Shown one piece after another: positions 22,504 through 33,989 of a DNA stretch of 64,000 nucleotides. Made by a program: the position numbers and the translations under genes. The notes beneath the pieces were generated by a model. It worked only from the letters and a program-made list of their open reading frames with translations, had not been told where the DNA came from and did not search any database. Position 1 is the stretch's first letter; each line of letters starts with the position of its first letter. The stretch covers positions 6,174,647 through 6,238,646 of the forward strand of contig CM055113.1 in the NCBI GenBank assembly GCA_029204225.1, written 5' to 3'. The DNA comes from Diphasiastrum complanatum. Its lineage: Eukaryota > Streptophyta > Lycopodiopsida > Lycopodiales > Lycopodiaceae.

Positions 22504-23110
22504 CATCCTACTTTTTTGTCAGTATTTGTTTGTATAATGATGATTTTCATTGTTCCAATTAGATTGATGCATGTCATAATTTCTCAAATTGTTGTTGTTG
22601 AATCGGTGTGACAATGATATACTACTAGCTTGTAATTCATGCATTTGGAAAACCAAAACAAACATAAGTTGTCACATTGTATTGGCGATTGATTGTCGTT
22701 GTTGGTAAGAAGTTTTATGTATGTATCAAATGAAATGATTTGCTCATATTGGATTTTAAAAAATGGATCATTTTTGTAGTGTTCTTTCAAAGTTGTAGCA
22801 TCACAGTCAATTTCTTTTACACATACCAAAAGGCATTACACAACATTTGCTCAAAGCTTGCTTGCGGTAACGTGACGATTTAACAAAAATGAAAAGATGT
22901 TGAAAATGTTATGGTTGATGTGATAAATAGAAAAAAAACTCAAGATCTATATAGTCTCTTGGTCAATAGCCATTCGTACAGATATTGCTAGTAATTGTGC
23001 TTGTAAAAGATAAAATACTATGCTTCTCAAGCTAAGAAGAAAATAAGAAAAACTTAACAATTGAATTGACTATAATGATAACTTGGTCTAATTCAGTATT
23101 GGTTTTGATC
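22504..23110. other. Unassigned stretch inside copia A'
   Basis: It separates A' gag from its leader and does not match element A, so the true gag N-terminus is lost. A minus-strand open frame at 22584-22829 is not recognised. It may be a small insertion or locally shuffled sequence. Confidence 0.35.
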
Positions 23111-23277
23111 TACTAGGACTAATTGATATCATCTATTTTACTGCTCTCTTTTACTATAGGAATTTTCAAGGGTGAACTACCAAATCCTATGTGAAATCTT
23201 GCAACTAAATTTGAGATAGATCTCAAATATTCCACCAATACAAGATAAACTAGATCAACCTCTCAAAATGAAATAAG
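23111..23277 (-). mobile_element. Copia A' leader, left of B1
   Basis: The minus strand aligns with the leader of element A at 37500-37690 (for example gtaaaagagagcag and gatctatctcaaat). It is the continuation of A' on the far side of the B1 insertion. The five bases next to B1 read cttat on the minus strand, matching the other flank. Confidence 0.75.
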
Positions 23278-23536
23278 ACTTAGAATTTGCTTTGAACAGC
23301 AACACAGATCATGCTACACAGTAACACAGACAGAAAACACTCTCCACAGCAAGCTCACATAGCAACTGTATTTCTCAAAATGAAATTACACTGTACATAT
23401 AGTTGCTCACTTAGACAACCCATGCATGACCCAGGTTGCCGTTGACGAGACGCGTGTCCCGTCGACTTGCCTCGTGGCGAGGCCAACTGATCCTTATCAA
23501 CTAATAGGACCCACAGATTCTACTTTGATTCTAACT
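23278..23536 (-). mobile_element. Copia B1 3' LTR, 259 bp
   Basis: On the minus strand it follows a polypurine tract (aagggagat), starts AGTTAGAATC and ends AATTCTAAGT. It aligns throughout with the B2 LTRs (48066-48339, 53638-53911) and with the B1 5' LTR at 28974-29242. The termini are not the usual TG...CA; a 5-bp target duplication (cttat) supports them. Confidence 0.85.
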
Positions 23537-23590
23537 ATCTCCCTTAAAGTAGAGTCTACTTTTTATACAGTCATATACATAGCTTTAAAG

Positions 23591-24711
23591 TCAACAAACT
23601 TCAAGTACAGAAAGCTTTGATCTAAACTTATCAAACTTTTCTCCAACAAGTGGCTTAGTGAAAATATCAGCTAGTTGTTCTTCCATACTACAATGAACAA
23701 CATGAATTTCATGACTCAGCAGCCTCTCACATATAAAGTGATACTGAATCTCAATGTGTTTGGTTCTCGCATGGAACACTGGATTCTTTGCTAGCTGAAT
23801 GCCACTCTAACTGTCACTATATAAAGTTGTGGGATTTTTTTCCTCATTACAACTTCTTCCAAGATTTGTCTCAACCATATAGCTTCCGATGCTGCACTAC
23901 ACATTGCCTTATACTCTGCTTTTGTGGTGGATAGAGCAATTGTACTTTGCTTCTTACTAGACCAGGAAAAGCAACTACCACAAAACTGGAATACATACCC
24001 TGTGGTGGATCTACGATCATCATAGTCGCCTACCCAATCCGCATCCACATAGCAACACAATTCAAGTAAACCCTCATGCTTCTTGTAAATCAAGCCATAA
24101 TTTGAAGTGCCTTTCACATAACACAAAATGCGTTTAGTTGCCTTCCAATGTGTTTCTGTGGGTGTTGCCATAAACTGTCTTACAATGCCAACATAGCATA
24201 TATCTGGTCTAGTCGTGGTAAGGTAAATCAGGCTCCCTACTAACTGCCTATACAGCATAGCATCAAATGACTGTGACTCATCAAGCTTAGAAAGCTTTTT
24301 ACTTGGTTCAATAGGAGTATTCACTGGTTTGCAATCCTGCAACCTAAACTTGTGCAACAACTCTTTGACATACTTCACTTGTGTTAAACCCACTTCGTGT
24401 CCTTTTTGCCACACCTCTACTCCAAGGCAATAATGCATCAAGCTGAGATCTGTCATCTCAAATTGTTCCATGAGGTCTTTCTTGATAATGTCTATCAGCT
24501 CTTGATTATTTTCTGTAATAATCAAGTCATCAACATAAAGAGCAATCAGAGCAACCATACCATCAAAGCATAAGACATATAGATTTGGATCAGAATGTGT
24601 TCTCACCATTCCCTTCGAATGAAAGTAGGCATCAATCCTGCTATACGACGCACGTGGTGCCTGTTTAAGACCATAAAGCGCCTTCTTCAAGCGACATACT
24701 TTATTTTCCTA
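23591..24711 (-). pseudogene. Copia B1 RT (3' part) and RNase H
   Basis: Minus-strand end of the B1 polyprotein. It reads LKKALYGLKQAPRA, YVDDLIIT (the RT active-site motif is intact), YLTTTRPDICY, DADWVGDYDDRRSTTGYVF and STTKAEYKAMCSAA (RNase H), and after a frameshift near 23790 the HARTKHIEIQYHF tail to a stop. A TAG at 24709-24711 separates it from the upstream ORF; B2 has CAG there. The RT catalytic core is therefore split over two frames in name only: one base change accounts for it. Confidence 0.85.
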
Positions 24712-26196
24712 TCCCTTCGCTACAAAGCCTTCAGGTTGATCCATAAACACCTCTTCTTCTAACTCACCATTTAGAAAAGCAGATTTCACATCCACTTGAT
24801 GCAAAGGCCAACCAAAATGTGAAGCTAAGGCAACAAGTAGGCGTAGAGTATTCCACTTACATACTGGCACAAAGGTCTCCTCATAGTCAATGCCTTTACT
24901 TTGTACATACCCTTTGATCACCAATCTTGCCTTATGCTTTGCTATACTTCCATCTGCATGATACTTAGTCCTGTATACCCATTTGCAACCAATGGGTTTC
25001 TTGCCAACTGGTGGTTCTACTAAGTCCCATGTGCTATGCTTAGCAATTGACTCCATCTCCTCTCCCATGGCCTTGACCCAAATGCCATCATCCTTCGCTT
25101 CACCATAAGTCGAAGGTTCTTTGCTTTGAATAATGCTAGATAAGAGAGCATAATTTGTTTCATACCTTTCAGGTTCTGTCTTCTCTCTTGTTGATCTTTG
25201 TAGCTCTCCCTGGCTAGATGATCCTGGAAAGTCATCCATGTCGCAACTCTTCAATAATCTCTCAAACCACTTGGGGAGCTTCCTATCAGGTGATCGGCTT
25301 CCTGGTGGAAATGTATCCCACGGTACATCCTTCTCCTTGCGTTTGTCACCTGCAACTTCAATCCTTCTTGCGTCAAAAGGTTTGTCCCTACCTCTCCAAC
25401 TTGTCTCTTGAAGTTGAGTAGTAGTATCTTGAGATGTATCCTCATGTTCATCACTCGGAAGGTCAATGAATGGATCATCATCAGGTGATATCCTCACTAT
25501 ACCATCTTTCCCACTGGATGTGTCTATCTTCTCAGCATCCTCGTCTTCATACACCTTGGATTCATCAAAGATAACATCACGACTTAAATGGACTTTATTT
25601 TCCACTGGATCAAAACATCTATAGCCCTTCACACGTTCATCATATCCTAGAAATATACACTTGATAACTTTCACATCAAGTTTACGTCTCTCTTCCTTAG
25701 GAATGTGTACAAAGGCCTCACATCCAAAGATTTGCAAGTGGTTCACCTTGGGCTTATTCTTTGTGAATGCTTCCTCAGGTGTTATCTTTGGTATGGCAAT
25801 GGTAGGACTTCTATTTTGAAGATAGACTGCCGTACTACATGCTTCTGACCAAAAATCTTTTGGTAGTTTCATCTCAGCTAGCATAGATCTAGCACTTTCC
25901 ACAATCGTACGATTCTTGCACTCAACTACACCATTGAGAGCAGGAGTATGAGCTTGCGTAAATTGTCTTTTAATCCCACATTGATCACAAAGATCATTGA
26001 AGTCATTAGACTTGTACTCACCTCCACTATTTGATCTTAGGACTTTGATCTTCCTACCTGTCTGATTTTTTACCAATGCTTTGAAGCTCTTGAAATTGTC
26101 AAATGCATCTGATTTCTTCTTCAAGAAGTAGATCCACGTCTTACATGACATATCATCAATAAAGGTCATGAAATAGAAGGATTTATCTAAGGACAT
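24709..26196 (-). pseudogene. Copia B1 integrase core and RT N-terminal part
   Basis: Open for 495 codons on the minus strand. The integrase core shows TFIDDMSCKTWIYFLKKK (first Asp), LRSNSGGEY and HTPALNGVVECKNRTIVESAR, with the expected D and E spacing. The second catalytic residue, normally Asp in LRSDSGGEY, reads Asn here; B2 keeps Asp at this place. The GKR-like linker FGCEAFVHIPKEERRKLD follows, then an acidic hinge and the RT start (IGCKWVYRTKYHADG, VKSAFLNGELEEEVFM). It is truncated upstream by the D insertion at 26197. Confidence 0.85.
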
Positions 26197-26198
26197 GG

Positions 26199-26847
26199 TG
26201 TGAAAGATTTCAGATCCTTAAGATCCAATCTACTTGAATGATCTTTGGTTAGAAAGAGAAATACACTACCAATCTCACCAATGTGGAAAAATCAGCATCT
26301 ACACACAATTTGAGATGCAAACACTAATAGAACTTGATCAAACTTGAATGAAATGATTATGTACTATTGCTATTCATACAAAACCAGCAAGCTACTATAT
26401 TTCACATGTGTGGATCCAAAAATAACAAATATAGATCATGCTACACATAGATTTGCAAGCAATCACCAAGATAGTGCACCAATGGATAGTAGAACCCAAG
26501 AGAACCATGTAAAAGCATGAAATGAGATAGAGAAGAGAGAAGATCACTCTTTCCATGAGTTACATCCTTTTATAGCAGGTCCAAACCCTATTTGGCCACT
26601 TGGCTTTCCCACCAAAATGCTAACCCTACTAATTTTGGGTCTAGATTCAATGTACCCAACTATTCAAATTGACTCTACTCAAACTCGCATTCTAACTTTT
26701 CCACACTTTCAAAAAGCGTTTATTCAAATGAGATTTAGACTAATGGACTTTGAAAAGTCAACCTCTAAGTCTTAAACAAGTTTTGGCCTCAATATGCCAA
26801 ATATGAAAATATTGCAAAATGTGATGAAACTAGTTGAATCTTTCACA
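26199..26847 (-). mobile_element. Copia D 3' LTR, 649 bp
   Basis: On the minus strand it starts TGTGAAAGATTC and ends AAATCTTTCACA, an 11-bp terminal inverted repeat with TG...CA ends. A polypurine tract (gaagagggag) lies just upstream. It is inserted in B1 integrase. The flanks show no clean 5-bp duplication, and about nine bases of B1 are missing, so the site was later altered. Confidence 0.8.
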
Positions 26848-26944
26848 CTCCCTCTTCAACTAGTTTTAGCATAGACTTTGATAATACTCCAAGTGAAATC
26901 CTATGCTTCATGAAAAAGTCTTTTCCCAATGCTTTGGCATATAT
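26848..26944 (-). pseudogene. Copia D pol C-terminal tail
   Basis: About 30 codons of a copia C-terminus (AKALGKDFFMKHRISLGVL) ending at the polypurine tract. All other internal sequence of D is deleted, so the element is a short derivative. Confidence 0.65.
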
Positions 26945-26955
26945 ATAAATTTAGT

Positions 26956-27302
26956 TTGGATCTAAAAATAACAAATATAGATCATTCTACACATAGAATT
27001 GCAAGCAATCACCAAGATAGTGCACCAATGGATAGTAGAACCCAAGAGAACCATGTATAAGCATGAAATGAGATAGAGAAGAGAGAATATCACTCTCTCC
27101 ATGAGTTACATCCTTTTATAGCAGGTCCAAACCCTATTTGGCCACTTGGCTTTTCCACCAAAATGCTAACCCTACTAATTTTGGGTCTAGATTCAATGTA
27201 CCCAACTATTCAAATTGAATCTACTCAAACTCTCATTCTAACTTTCCCACACTTTCAAAAAGTGTTTATTCAGATGAAATTTAGACTAATGAACTTTGAA
27301 AA
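26956..27302 (-). mobile_element. Copia D 5' LTR, truncated at both ends
   Basis: It aligns with 26405-26765 of the 3' LTR in the same orientation. Its first roughly 90 bases and its last roughly 200 bases are missing. The outer junction with B1 carries a 16-bp foldback (27306-27321 and 27330-27345). Confidence 0.75.
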
Positions 27303-27971
27303 GCCAATCCACACAGATTTAGGCCCGCATAAATCTGTGTGGATTAAATCCAGGATGTTCTTTGCTCTTGCAACACCACCTTTATTGAACTTCTCTCGAT
27401 GCTGCTTCCCATATACACATAATTTGCACATCAATTTCAAGTGGTCTTCTATGGTAGGTAATTTTGTTACCATCTCCAATTTTCTCATCAAACTGAGGCT
27501 TCCCAAGTTCAAGTGACCAAGCCTCTTATGCCACAACTCATTTTGCGATGGAATGGACGATACGAGTCCATGTTGCCCCTTGATTGTAGCATTCAACCTG
27601 TACAATTTTGTATTGGGCTCCCTTACTCCATCCGCAATAACTTTGAACTTTTGGTTCACATCCTTCACAAAGCAACGATCATGGACGAATTCTACTTTCA
27701 ATTTTTGATCAGTAATGACTCCAACAGAAAGTAGATTTTTATTCAAACCTGGTACGTAAAATACCTCTATGATCATCCTGCTTTTGCCATTAGGTAGTTG
27801 GATTGAAATGGTGCCTATCCCCTTGATCTTGCACACATCGCCATTTGCTTGTGAAATGGATGTTCCATTATCCAACACTTTCAAGCTACCGAACCAATTC
27901 TTGTTACCCGTCATGTGTCTTGTGGCTCCCGAGTCAATATACCACGCTTGATCATCTTGATTAGATGACAA
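27303..27971 (-). pseudogene. Copia B1 protease and GAG-pre-integrase
   Basis: The minus strand reads WYIDSGATRHMTGNKNWF (aspartic protease D-S-G), the usual run to LNKNLLSVGVITDQKL, then LWHKRLGHLNLGSLSLM and CVYGKQHREKFNKG (GAG-pre-integrase with its His and Cys residues) and LDLIHTDLCGP (start of the integrase core). It continues at 26196 on the other side of the D insertion. B2 has the same region at 50535-51170. Confidence 0.85.
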
Positions 27972-28059
27972 TGCAGATATGAAGATGCTAGAGTCTCCAA
28001 TCTCGCCCTCATTGACAAGGTTACCTGCTTGTTTTGGTTTCCCCTTGCCTTGTTCTGTC

Positions 28060-28825
28060 AGGAATTTGCGACACTCACTCTTCCAATGGCCCTTTTTACC
28101 ACAATGAAAGCATTTGGCTTTCTTCTTGGTCTTACTGGAAGATCCCTCATCCTACTGAGACTTGGCAAATTGTTGTTTAAACTTCTTCTTGCCCTTGCCC
28201 TTGCCTTGTTTCTGGCGTGTCGCAAGTGCCTGATCATCAGTATTCTAACATCTAGCTTTCACCATTTCTTGCCGTTGCTCTTCCTGCATCAAGATTCCTG
28301 TGAGCTCGTCAAAGGTTGGCAATCTTTCTCTTGATGCTATTCCTCTCACAAACATCTGATAGGGTTCTGCAATGTCGCACAATGCATTGTGAACCAACTC
28401 CACATCATGTATGTGCTCACCAATAGAATGCAGTTCATCCCTCATTGTTTTGATTCTGGTCATATACGTCTGAATGTGCTCTCCTTGTTCCATTCAGGCA
28501 CTATTCAGCTTTGACTTTATAAACATGATTCTTGACGGATTTGACATCTCGAACTGCTCCTTAGCACATCCCATGCCTGTCTGGGTGTAACAACATCACA
28601 AATGTGGGTAATGATGTGATCCTTCACTGACAAGTTAATGAAGGTCAAAGATTTTCTCATCTTTTTGTCGAACACTTTGATATCCGCTTCATTTGGCGGT
28701 CTTCTCTCATCACCTGTGACGACTTCCCACACATCTTTCTCCATCAGTATGTTTTTCATTTTAAATTTCCACACTGCATAGTTGGAAATCCCGTCCAATT
28801 TGCTACTTTCACTTTCACAATCCAT
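28060..28825 (-). pseudogene. Copia B1 gag
   Basis: Minus-strand gag. It begins at the inversion breakpoint with a chimeric start (MDCESESSKLDG; true family start at B2 49663). ISNYAVWKFKMKNILMEKDVW and KMRKSLTFINLSVKDHI are typical of copia UBN2 gag. After a frameshift near 28520 it continues MEQGEHIQTYMTRIKTMRDEL, and after a further break the zinc knuckle C-F-H-C-G-K-K-G-H region near 28110. A one-base loss relative to B2 near 28557 causes the first frameshift. Confidence 0.8.
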
Positions 28826-30428
28826 TGTTTTGAGTAATCAATACAAGAAACTTAAGATCAAGACATAGTTTTGAGTTATTGAACACATTGAGCTTTCTTT
28901 GAATCAAGAGTGTTGTCTTTTGAAGTAGTACACACGTGCCAAAAGTAGAACCAAAACTTGTCTTTACCCTTATAGTTAGAATTAAAGTAGAATCACTGTG
29001 TTACCGTGGGTCATATCAGTTGATAAGGATCAGTTGGCCTCGCCATGAGGCAAGTTGACGAGACACGTGTCCCGTCAATGGCAACCTGGGTCATGCATGG
29101 GTTGTCTGAGTGAACAACTATATGTACAATGTAATTTCATTTTGAGAAATACAGTTGCTATGTGAGCTTGTTGTGGAGAGTGTTTTTTGTATGTGTTACT
29201 GTGTAGCATGATCTGTGTTCCCGTTCGAAGCAAATTCTAAGTTGGTATCAGAGCCGTACAGGAAGTGTACACAATACAACAGTGTCGTTGAAGAGAGCTT
29301 CAAGAGAACTGTCTTCTGAGAGTTTGGGACTTACGATGGGTTGTAGACAGAAAGTAAAGCACTGGTGCATAGATTCTAGCACACAGAAGCTTGGTAAGCT
29401 TGAGACTATGTGAGGATTTAGTGACAGGATTGGTCAGTAGAATCTACGAAGCAAAATTCTGAAAAATTCCATAGAGGAGTTGCTCGGTGTTTGCAGTCGG
29501 TGTGCATTCGAATAGACACTGTTTTACAAATGGATTGAAGCATCAGCTTTCTAGTAGTAGAGCGACCTCAGATCAGTTGATTTGGCTAGCTAGAGAGCTG
29601 TGAAAAATAAGCCAAGATCAAAGTTGTGAGAAAAACCCTGGCCTAGGGTTTGGAAGCATAAAAGCGAAGTTTTCTCTCTATACTGATCCGTTTTGAAGCT
29701 TTAAAAGCCTGTAGAAGGGCGCCTAGTGCAAAGTAGCAAATCCTCAGAGTTCGTGGAGCGTCGTGAATTGGCTAAGGAATTGGACCAGTTTATAGCCTGC
29801 AACCATAGCTTGCAAGGATATGGAAAGAAGACGAGATCTCGCAGGTCTGTTCGCGCGTGGAAGAGGAGTCCCCTCTTAGTGTTCTAAGGTGGGCCAGCAG
29901 CTGCAAGGAGTGACGACTGTGCGGATCGTCGGTTCAGTGTTTATCATGATCAACGATAGAGATCGAACCTCCAGCATTGAATTTGGACCATCGGATCCAA
30001 GAGAACCAGTGGATTGTTTTTAAAAGAGCCTTGAAGGGGCCTGAAGGTCTTCAATAAAAAAATTTATATTAAAAGTTGAGTTGGGTCCAAATTCACTGAA
30101 GTTTGAAGTCTTTTCAAACTGAAGAAATAGTTCAAAACGCAAAAAACCCCTTAAATCCACCTCTTTTATCCGTTTTGACCGCCAAAAGTGATTTCACCAT
30201 TCCATTGGGCACGTAGTTGGGAGTTGACGACTGAGTGCATTTCGGAAGGCGACGCCGATTTGGCTTTCAAATTGGGGGAAAAGCGACGAGTGGCCTGATA
30301 AGGGAAAAGGTGCAAGTCATTATTTTCAACTTCTGACATCACAGTTGGCCTCGACATACTGCTTTCAGCCTACGGCAGAAGTTTCAAGTAGTTTTGCGAT
30401 GGCAAACATGGGAGAGTCCATTTTCAAG
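28823..30428 (+). mobile_element. Inverted segment: A' leader, B1 5' LTR, B1 leader
   Basis: Within this block everything is in plus orientation while both neighbours are minus. 28830-28968 matches the A leader (37365-37500), 28974-29242 is the B1 5' LTR and 29243-30428 the B1 leader up to the gag start (gagagtccatttt). Turning it round joins A' leader to A' leader and B1 gag start to B1 gag, so it is an inversion of about 1.6 kb. After that correction the two B1 flanks both read cttat. Confidence 0.8.
28974..29242 (+). mobile_element. Copia B1 5' LTR
   Basis: 269 bp, starting AGTTAGAATT and ending AATTCTAAGT, followed directly by the primer site tggtatcagagcc (29243). It lies in the inverted segment, so it points opposite to the rest of B1. 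Confidence 0.85.
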
Positions 30429-30834
30429 CAAAATTGAATCAAATCAAAAAATGGTCACTCAGATTTTGGAGCTCTTTCTACCCTCTTTAAGAGCTTATTA
30501 CTCTTGATAGACACATCAGATTGATTTGAGATCAATTGTAATGGAAAGCACTCCTTATAAGCTTTCCATCAAGCTTTAAGATCAAAATCTTTGGATCTAA
30601 GATGAAGGAAATAAAGAGGTCTGAAAATCCCTGGTTTTCACACGTGCAAAATTCCAGAATTTTGTACAATGTCAATTCTGATCTAAAAATCTTGATTCTA
30701 TCCTCTTTGATCCAAACACTTTTCAAGAAAAGGTAAAGAAAAGTGATAAACGGCTTTTTTGTTTGAATTGAGCTCACAAATTCTTGCACAATCAGTGATA
30801 ATAGCATGCAAAGCTTAATTTGGCTTTGATACCA
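30429..30834 (-). mobile_element. Copia A' primer site and leader
   Basis: The minus strand reads the primer site tggtatcaaagcc at 30822-30834, then a leader that aligns with 36993-37350 of element A. It ends at the inversion breakpoint. Confidence 0.75.
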
Positions 30835-31619
30835 TGATGAAAATCCAGCAAGTTTCACACGTGTGGGAAACAATCCTAAAGTGTGAATGATTTTGTTAAG
30901 CTTTCTGTTTAGCACATAATTTGATTCTAGATTGTGTATCAAGATCTAGTTCTAGAATTTATGACCAAAGCACAATCTAGCATGCTAATATTCAAACTTT
31001 CAATATCAAAAGAGAAGAAGTACAAGAATTTATTGCATTAGCATAGTCTCTTACTCGAGTTAGAGAGAGAAAGAGAGAGCAAAATTCAAGCATACAATAA
31101 AATAGATCCAAATAACATGGAATAGCTTCAAAGCTTGGTTCTTTATCAAAAATTATGAGAGAGCCTACACATATTTATGGAGATTGGAGTAGCTCAAGGT
31201 AGAACCATCTCTCTTCTACTTTCATTCACATCTAAAAGTGATAACTAGCAAACTAGTGACATTTGTCACTTTACATGCATGCATTTCTACCTACTTTTAC
31301 CAAGTGTCAAATTTTAAACTAGAATTGTCCAAATCACTATGCATGTGTCCAATTCACTTTGTGCATGCGTTGCATGTCACTTTGGATCACTTACAATTAT
31401 TGCATGTGATATGCCACGAGTTTCTACAAGCCCATAATTGGCATTTCTTTGTCTACATTCTATATGCATGTTGTATATGACCAACTAGACTCAAGAAACC
31501 ATGTAGCTCGAGTTTCTTCTAGGCCAAATTTGGCATTTTCAATATGAAACATTACATACACATAGAAAAAACTTTGCCAAAGCCTAAAGTCAAGATAGAT
31601 GATTTTTCATTTTTCAACA
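30835..31619 (-). mobile_element. Copia A' 5' LTR, 785 bp
   Basis: On the minus strand it starts TGTTGAAAAATG and ends TTTTCATCA next to the primer site. It aligns with the A LTR at 36197-36992. It includes a CT-rich stretch and a G-box palindrome (tttcacacgtgtggg, about 30853). This is the outer layer of the 20-31 kb nest. Confidence 0.8.
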
Positions 31620-31888
31620 TTTTTTCTAGTTTTCAGTGATCGGTTCTTTTGAAACATCGCAAATGATTGTTTGGTCTAACAAACACAATTGGGGTGGATT
31701 TAGCTTTTTTCAAATGCCCTAATTTCTCAAGCAATAAATAGTTTTTCCTTTCTCGCGAAATGCATCAACAATCTTTTGTAATCAGCTCTATGAGATGACC
31801 AAAAGGATATCTGAAAAAAAAAATAAAACCACGTGGTTGTTTGTTATGAAGTATATGTGAAAAACATGCAATAACACTCCAGTAAATA
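31620..31888. other. Unassigned
   Basis: Sequence between the A' LTR and the OB-fold exon. A splice donor (GTAAGC on the minus strand, about 31897) suggests this is intron of that gene, but no further exon is recognised. Confidence 0.3.
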
Positions 31889-32625
31889 TCAAGAAATGCT
31901 TACACCAATTTTTTCATTCTCATTAAATCCATCGGCAACAATGAATACGTATCTATTTGAATAATGTGGTCCAACTTCAATCATTGTAACTGCCGTCGCT
32001 GCTACCAATGCGGGCTTGTTTCTTCCAAGATTTTGTTGTATGATTTTTTCGCAACATTCATAAAAGTTTAGAAGACTGATCTCGAGAAAAAACTCCAAGC
32101 AAGTGTTGAATTGTGGTAGTTTTGTAATCATTGTAGATGGTTGCAAAGTGAGACTATAATTTGAGCTTCCTGCTTTGCCCCTTGAATTTTTTTCGACGAC
32201 CGCAAAATCTCTAATTGCAACACAATCAAAAATTTGCAATATGTACATTTATAAAGATAGTTTTCATCAATAGAGAGTGTGATTGTGTTGTCACCATTTT
32301 CGTCGGTCAAATCAAATTTCAAATATTTTTTGTGCGTGGTTGTACTGTTCCAATTGCCATACTTTGCCCAAATTTGGCCCACAAATAAACCACCCCTTGT
32401 GTTGGGATGCACATCAAATACTTGAATTGCTTGATCTCCAAATGAATGCGTTGGACTATTATCAATCGTTTGATGTGAGACTTTAGAATGTACCAAAGTC
32501 AATTTGTTACTTTCATTGGACCTTCTGAAAAACTTATTCTTTGGCTTTGAATTTTTCAAGGAAGAACATCTTTTTAAGTTCTTATTGTTTGTGCTACTCA
32601 AATTTTTCCTGTCATCACTTGCCAA
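31889..32625 (-). pseudogene. RPA70-like OB-fold fragment
   Basis: Two minus-strand frames, joined by a break near 32235, encode a basic N-terminal stretch and then an OB-fold that resembles the ssDNA-binding domain A of replication protein A. Motifs: IQVFDVHPNTRGGLFVGQIW, KFDLTDENGD, then ILQIFDCVAIRDFAVVEKN and SSNYSLTLQPSTMI. In RPA70 the same order is seen (strand 1, VDLLDESG, ..DYELTLN..). The fragment ends at a GTAAGC donor, so more exons existed. It may be a captured host RPA1 fragment, a Helitron-type RPA or a decayed host gene; the A' LTR lies 270 bp downstream. Identification is by eye. Confidence 0.45.
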
Positions 32626-33620
32626 ATCATTGTTTTCATTTAAATCTATAGAATGATTTTATCACAAGTAACGAAGATTAGCAACGCAATCACATTTTAA
32701 CATTCATAATTTGTATTTAGAAAAGTCCATAATAATCATGATTACGTTGTAGAGTATTTTAGTATTTAAGAATATTCAAAATCAATATTCACGATCAATA
32801 TTCATGATCTGTAGTATTGCTTTTGCAAGGCAAGGCCAAAAAAATTTATAACGTTGAGAGTTTGAATAGTTTTTTATTATTTAAGCTTTTTTCAAGACAA
32901 TTTCTTCCCCATTATGTGAAACTAAATATGTGTCTTAGGATTAGAATAACATATACATGCATGAAGACTTGTGTAAAGATGGCCCTCATTCAACTTCCTG
33001 GTGGGGACTCGGATTGAAATTCTGTAAATTTACTTCATCTAAATAATAGACATGGTCTATTACTATCTCCACCTAGTGAGTGATATGAACGATTACAATA
33101 ATCTTTCATGGACAACACCATTGCCATAGAGTCTAAAAATAAAGTCAATGATCATAGAATTTTCAAGCAAAAAACAAGAAATTAAAGCCTACATTCAAGA
33201 GAACTACCAAGTCAAGACATTTTGGAGCTATTCATAAGCGCACAATAGTATGCAATGTTAAGTAACAACCTTGAGGGTAAAAGAGAGCTATTCCATCAAA
33301 AATTTGAGCAAACAGAAAAACTAAAATATGGACGACTAAAATAATCTTTCATCAACAAAGGCACCAATAATAGTCCAATACAAAAAAGCTAATCCTGTAA
33401 CATTTAATTTGGTGCTATTTCAAACGAATGATTGAAGAAACGTTTGTCTGATGATCCTGACTCATCAAATCATGCATATTACTAGCCTACACTTTCTCAA
33501 CAAATCTCACAACAATTTCAGCTACAATCCAAATCTATCACATAATTCCAAGACTTAAGTTTTGCAGGTGACAAGATGGATAGAAGATCCATAAGTGCAT
33601 TCGTCACAAAGGGTACCAAT
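32626..33620. other. Unassigned, AT-rich
   Basis: No gene or repeat is recognised. Short open frames do not resemble known families. Confidence 0.3.
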
Positions 33621-33734
33621 AACCTATCGTTTATCGGCAGCAGGTTGTTCAGACCATTTACTAAACAATATGTCGTCAAAATGGCATTGGCATAAAGAAT
33701 AGAGCCGGTACAAAACCACCCTCTCTTTTCTATT

Positions 33735-33989
33735 GGCAATTATATTACCTTGAGGATCCACATCATAATAAGGATTTGTGGATGACTCTTTGGTGGGGGC
33801 AGGAGTCGCGGCCGCTTGTGAGGGACCACCCTCATCTCGACTAAGCATACTTTGCAGTTCGGCTTTTTGCTCAAGAGTTAATGATTCATATAAATTTTTA
33901 ACATACTCTCCCGAGCTTTTACCACTGCCTGACCCCGATGTGCAAAAAGTACAAAAAGGACCAAGAGTGGATCCTAATCTGATCCTCAA
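33735..33989 (-). pseudogene. Exon of an unrecognised gene
   Basis: The minus strand encodes a GSGSGKSSGEYVKNLYESL stretch and LTLEQKAELQSMLSR, then a Pro/Ala/Thr-rich linker ending near DVDPQ, where a GTAATAT splice donor is plausible. Base composition is richer in G+C than nearby DNA. The helical motif loosely recalls plant En/Spm-associated proteins, but I cannot assign it. Its first 50 bases lie in the 150-bp repeat shared with 9735-9884. It may belong with the plus-strand exons at 35265-35780. Confidence 0.35.
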
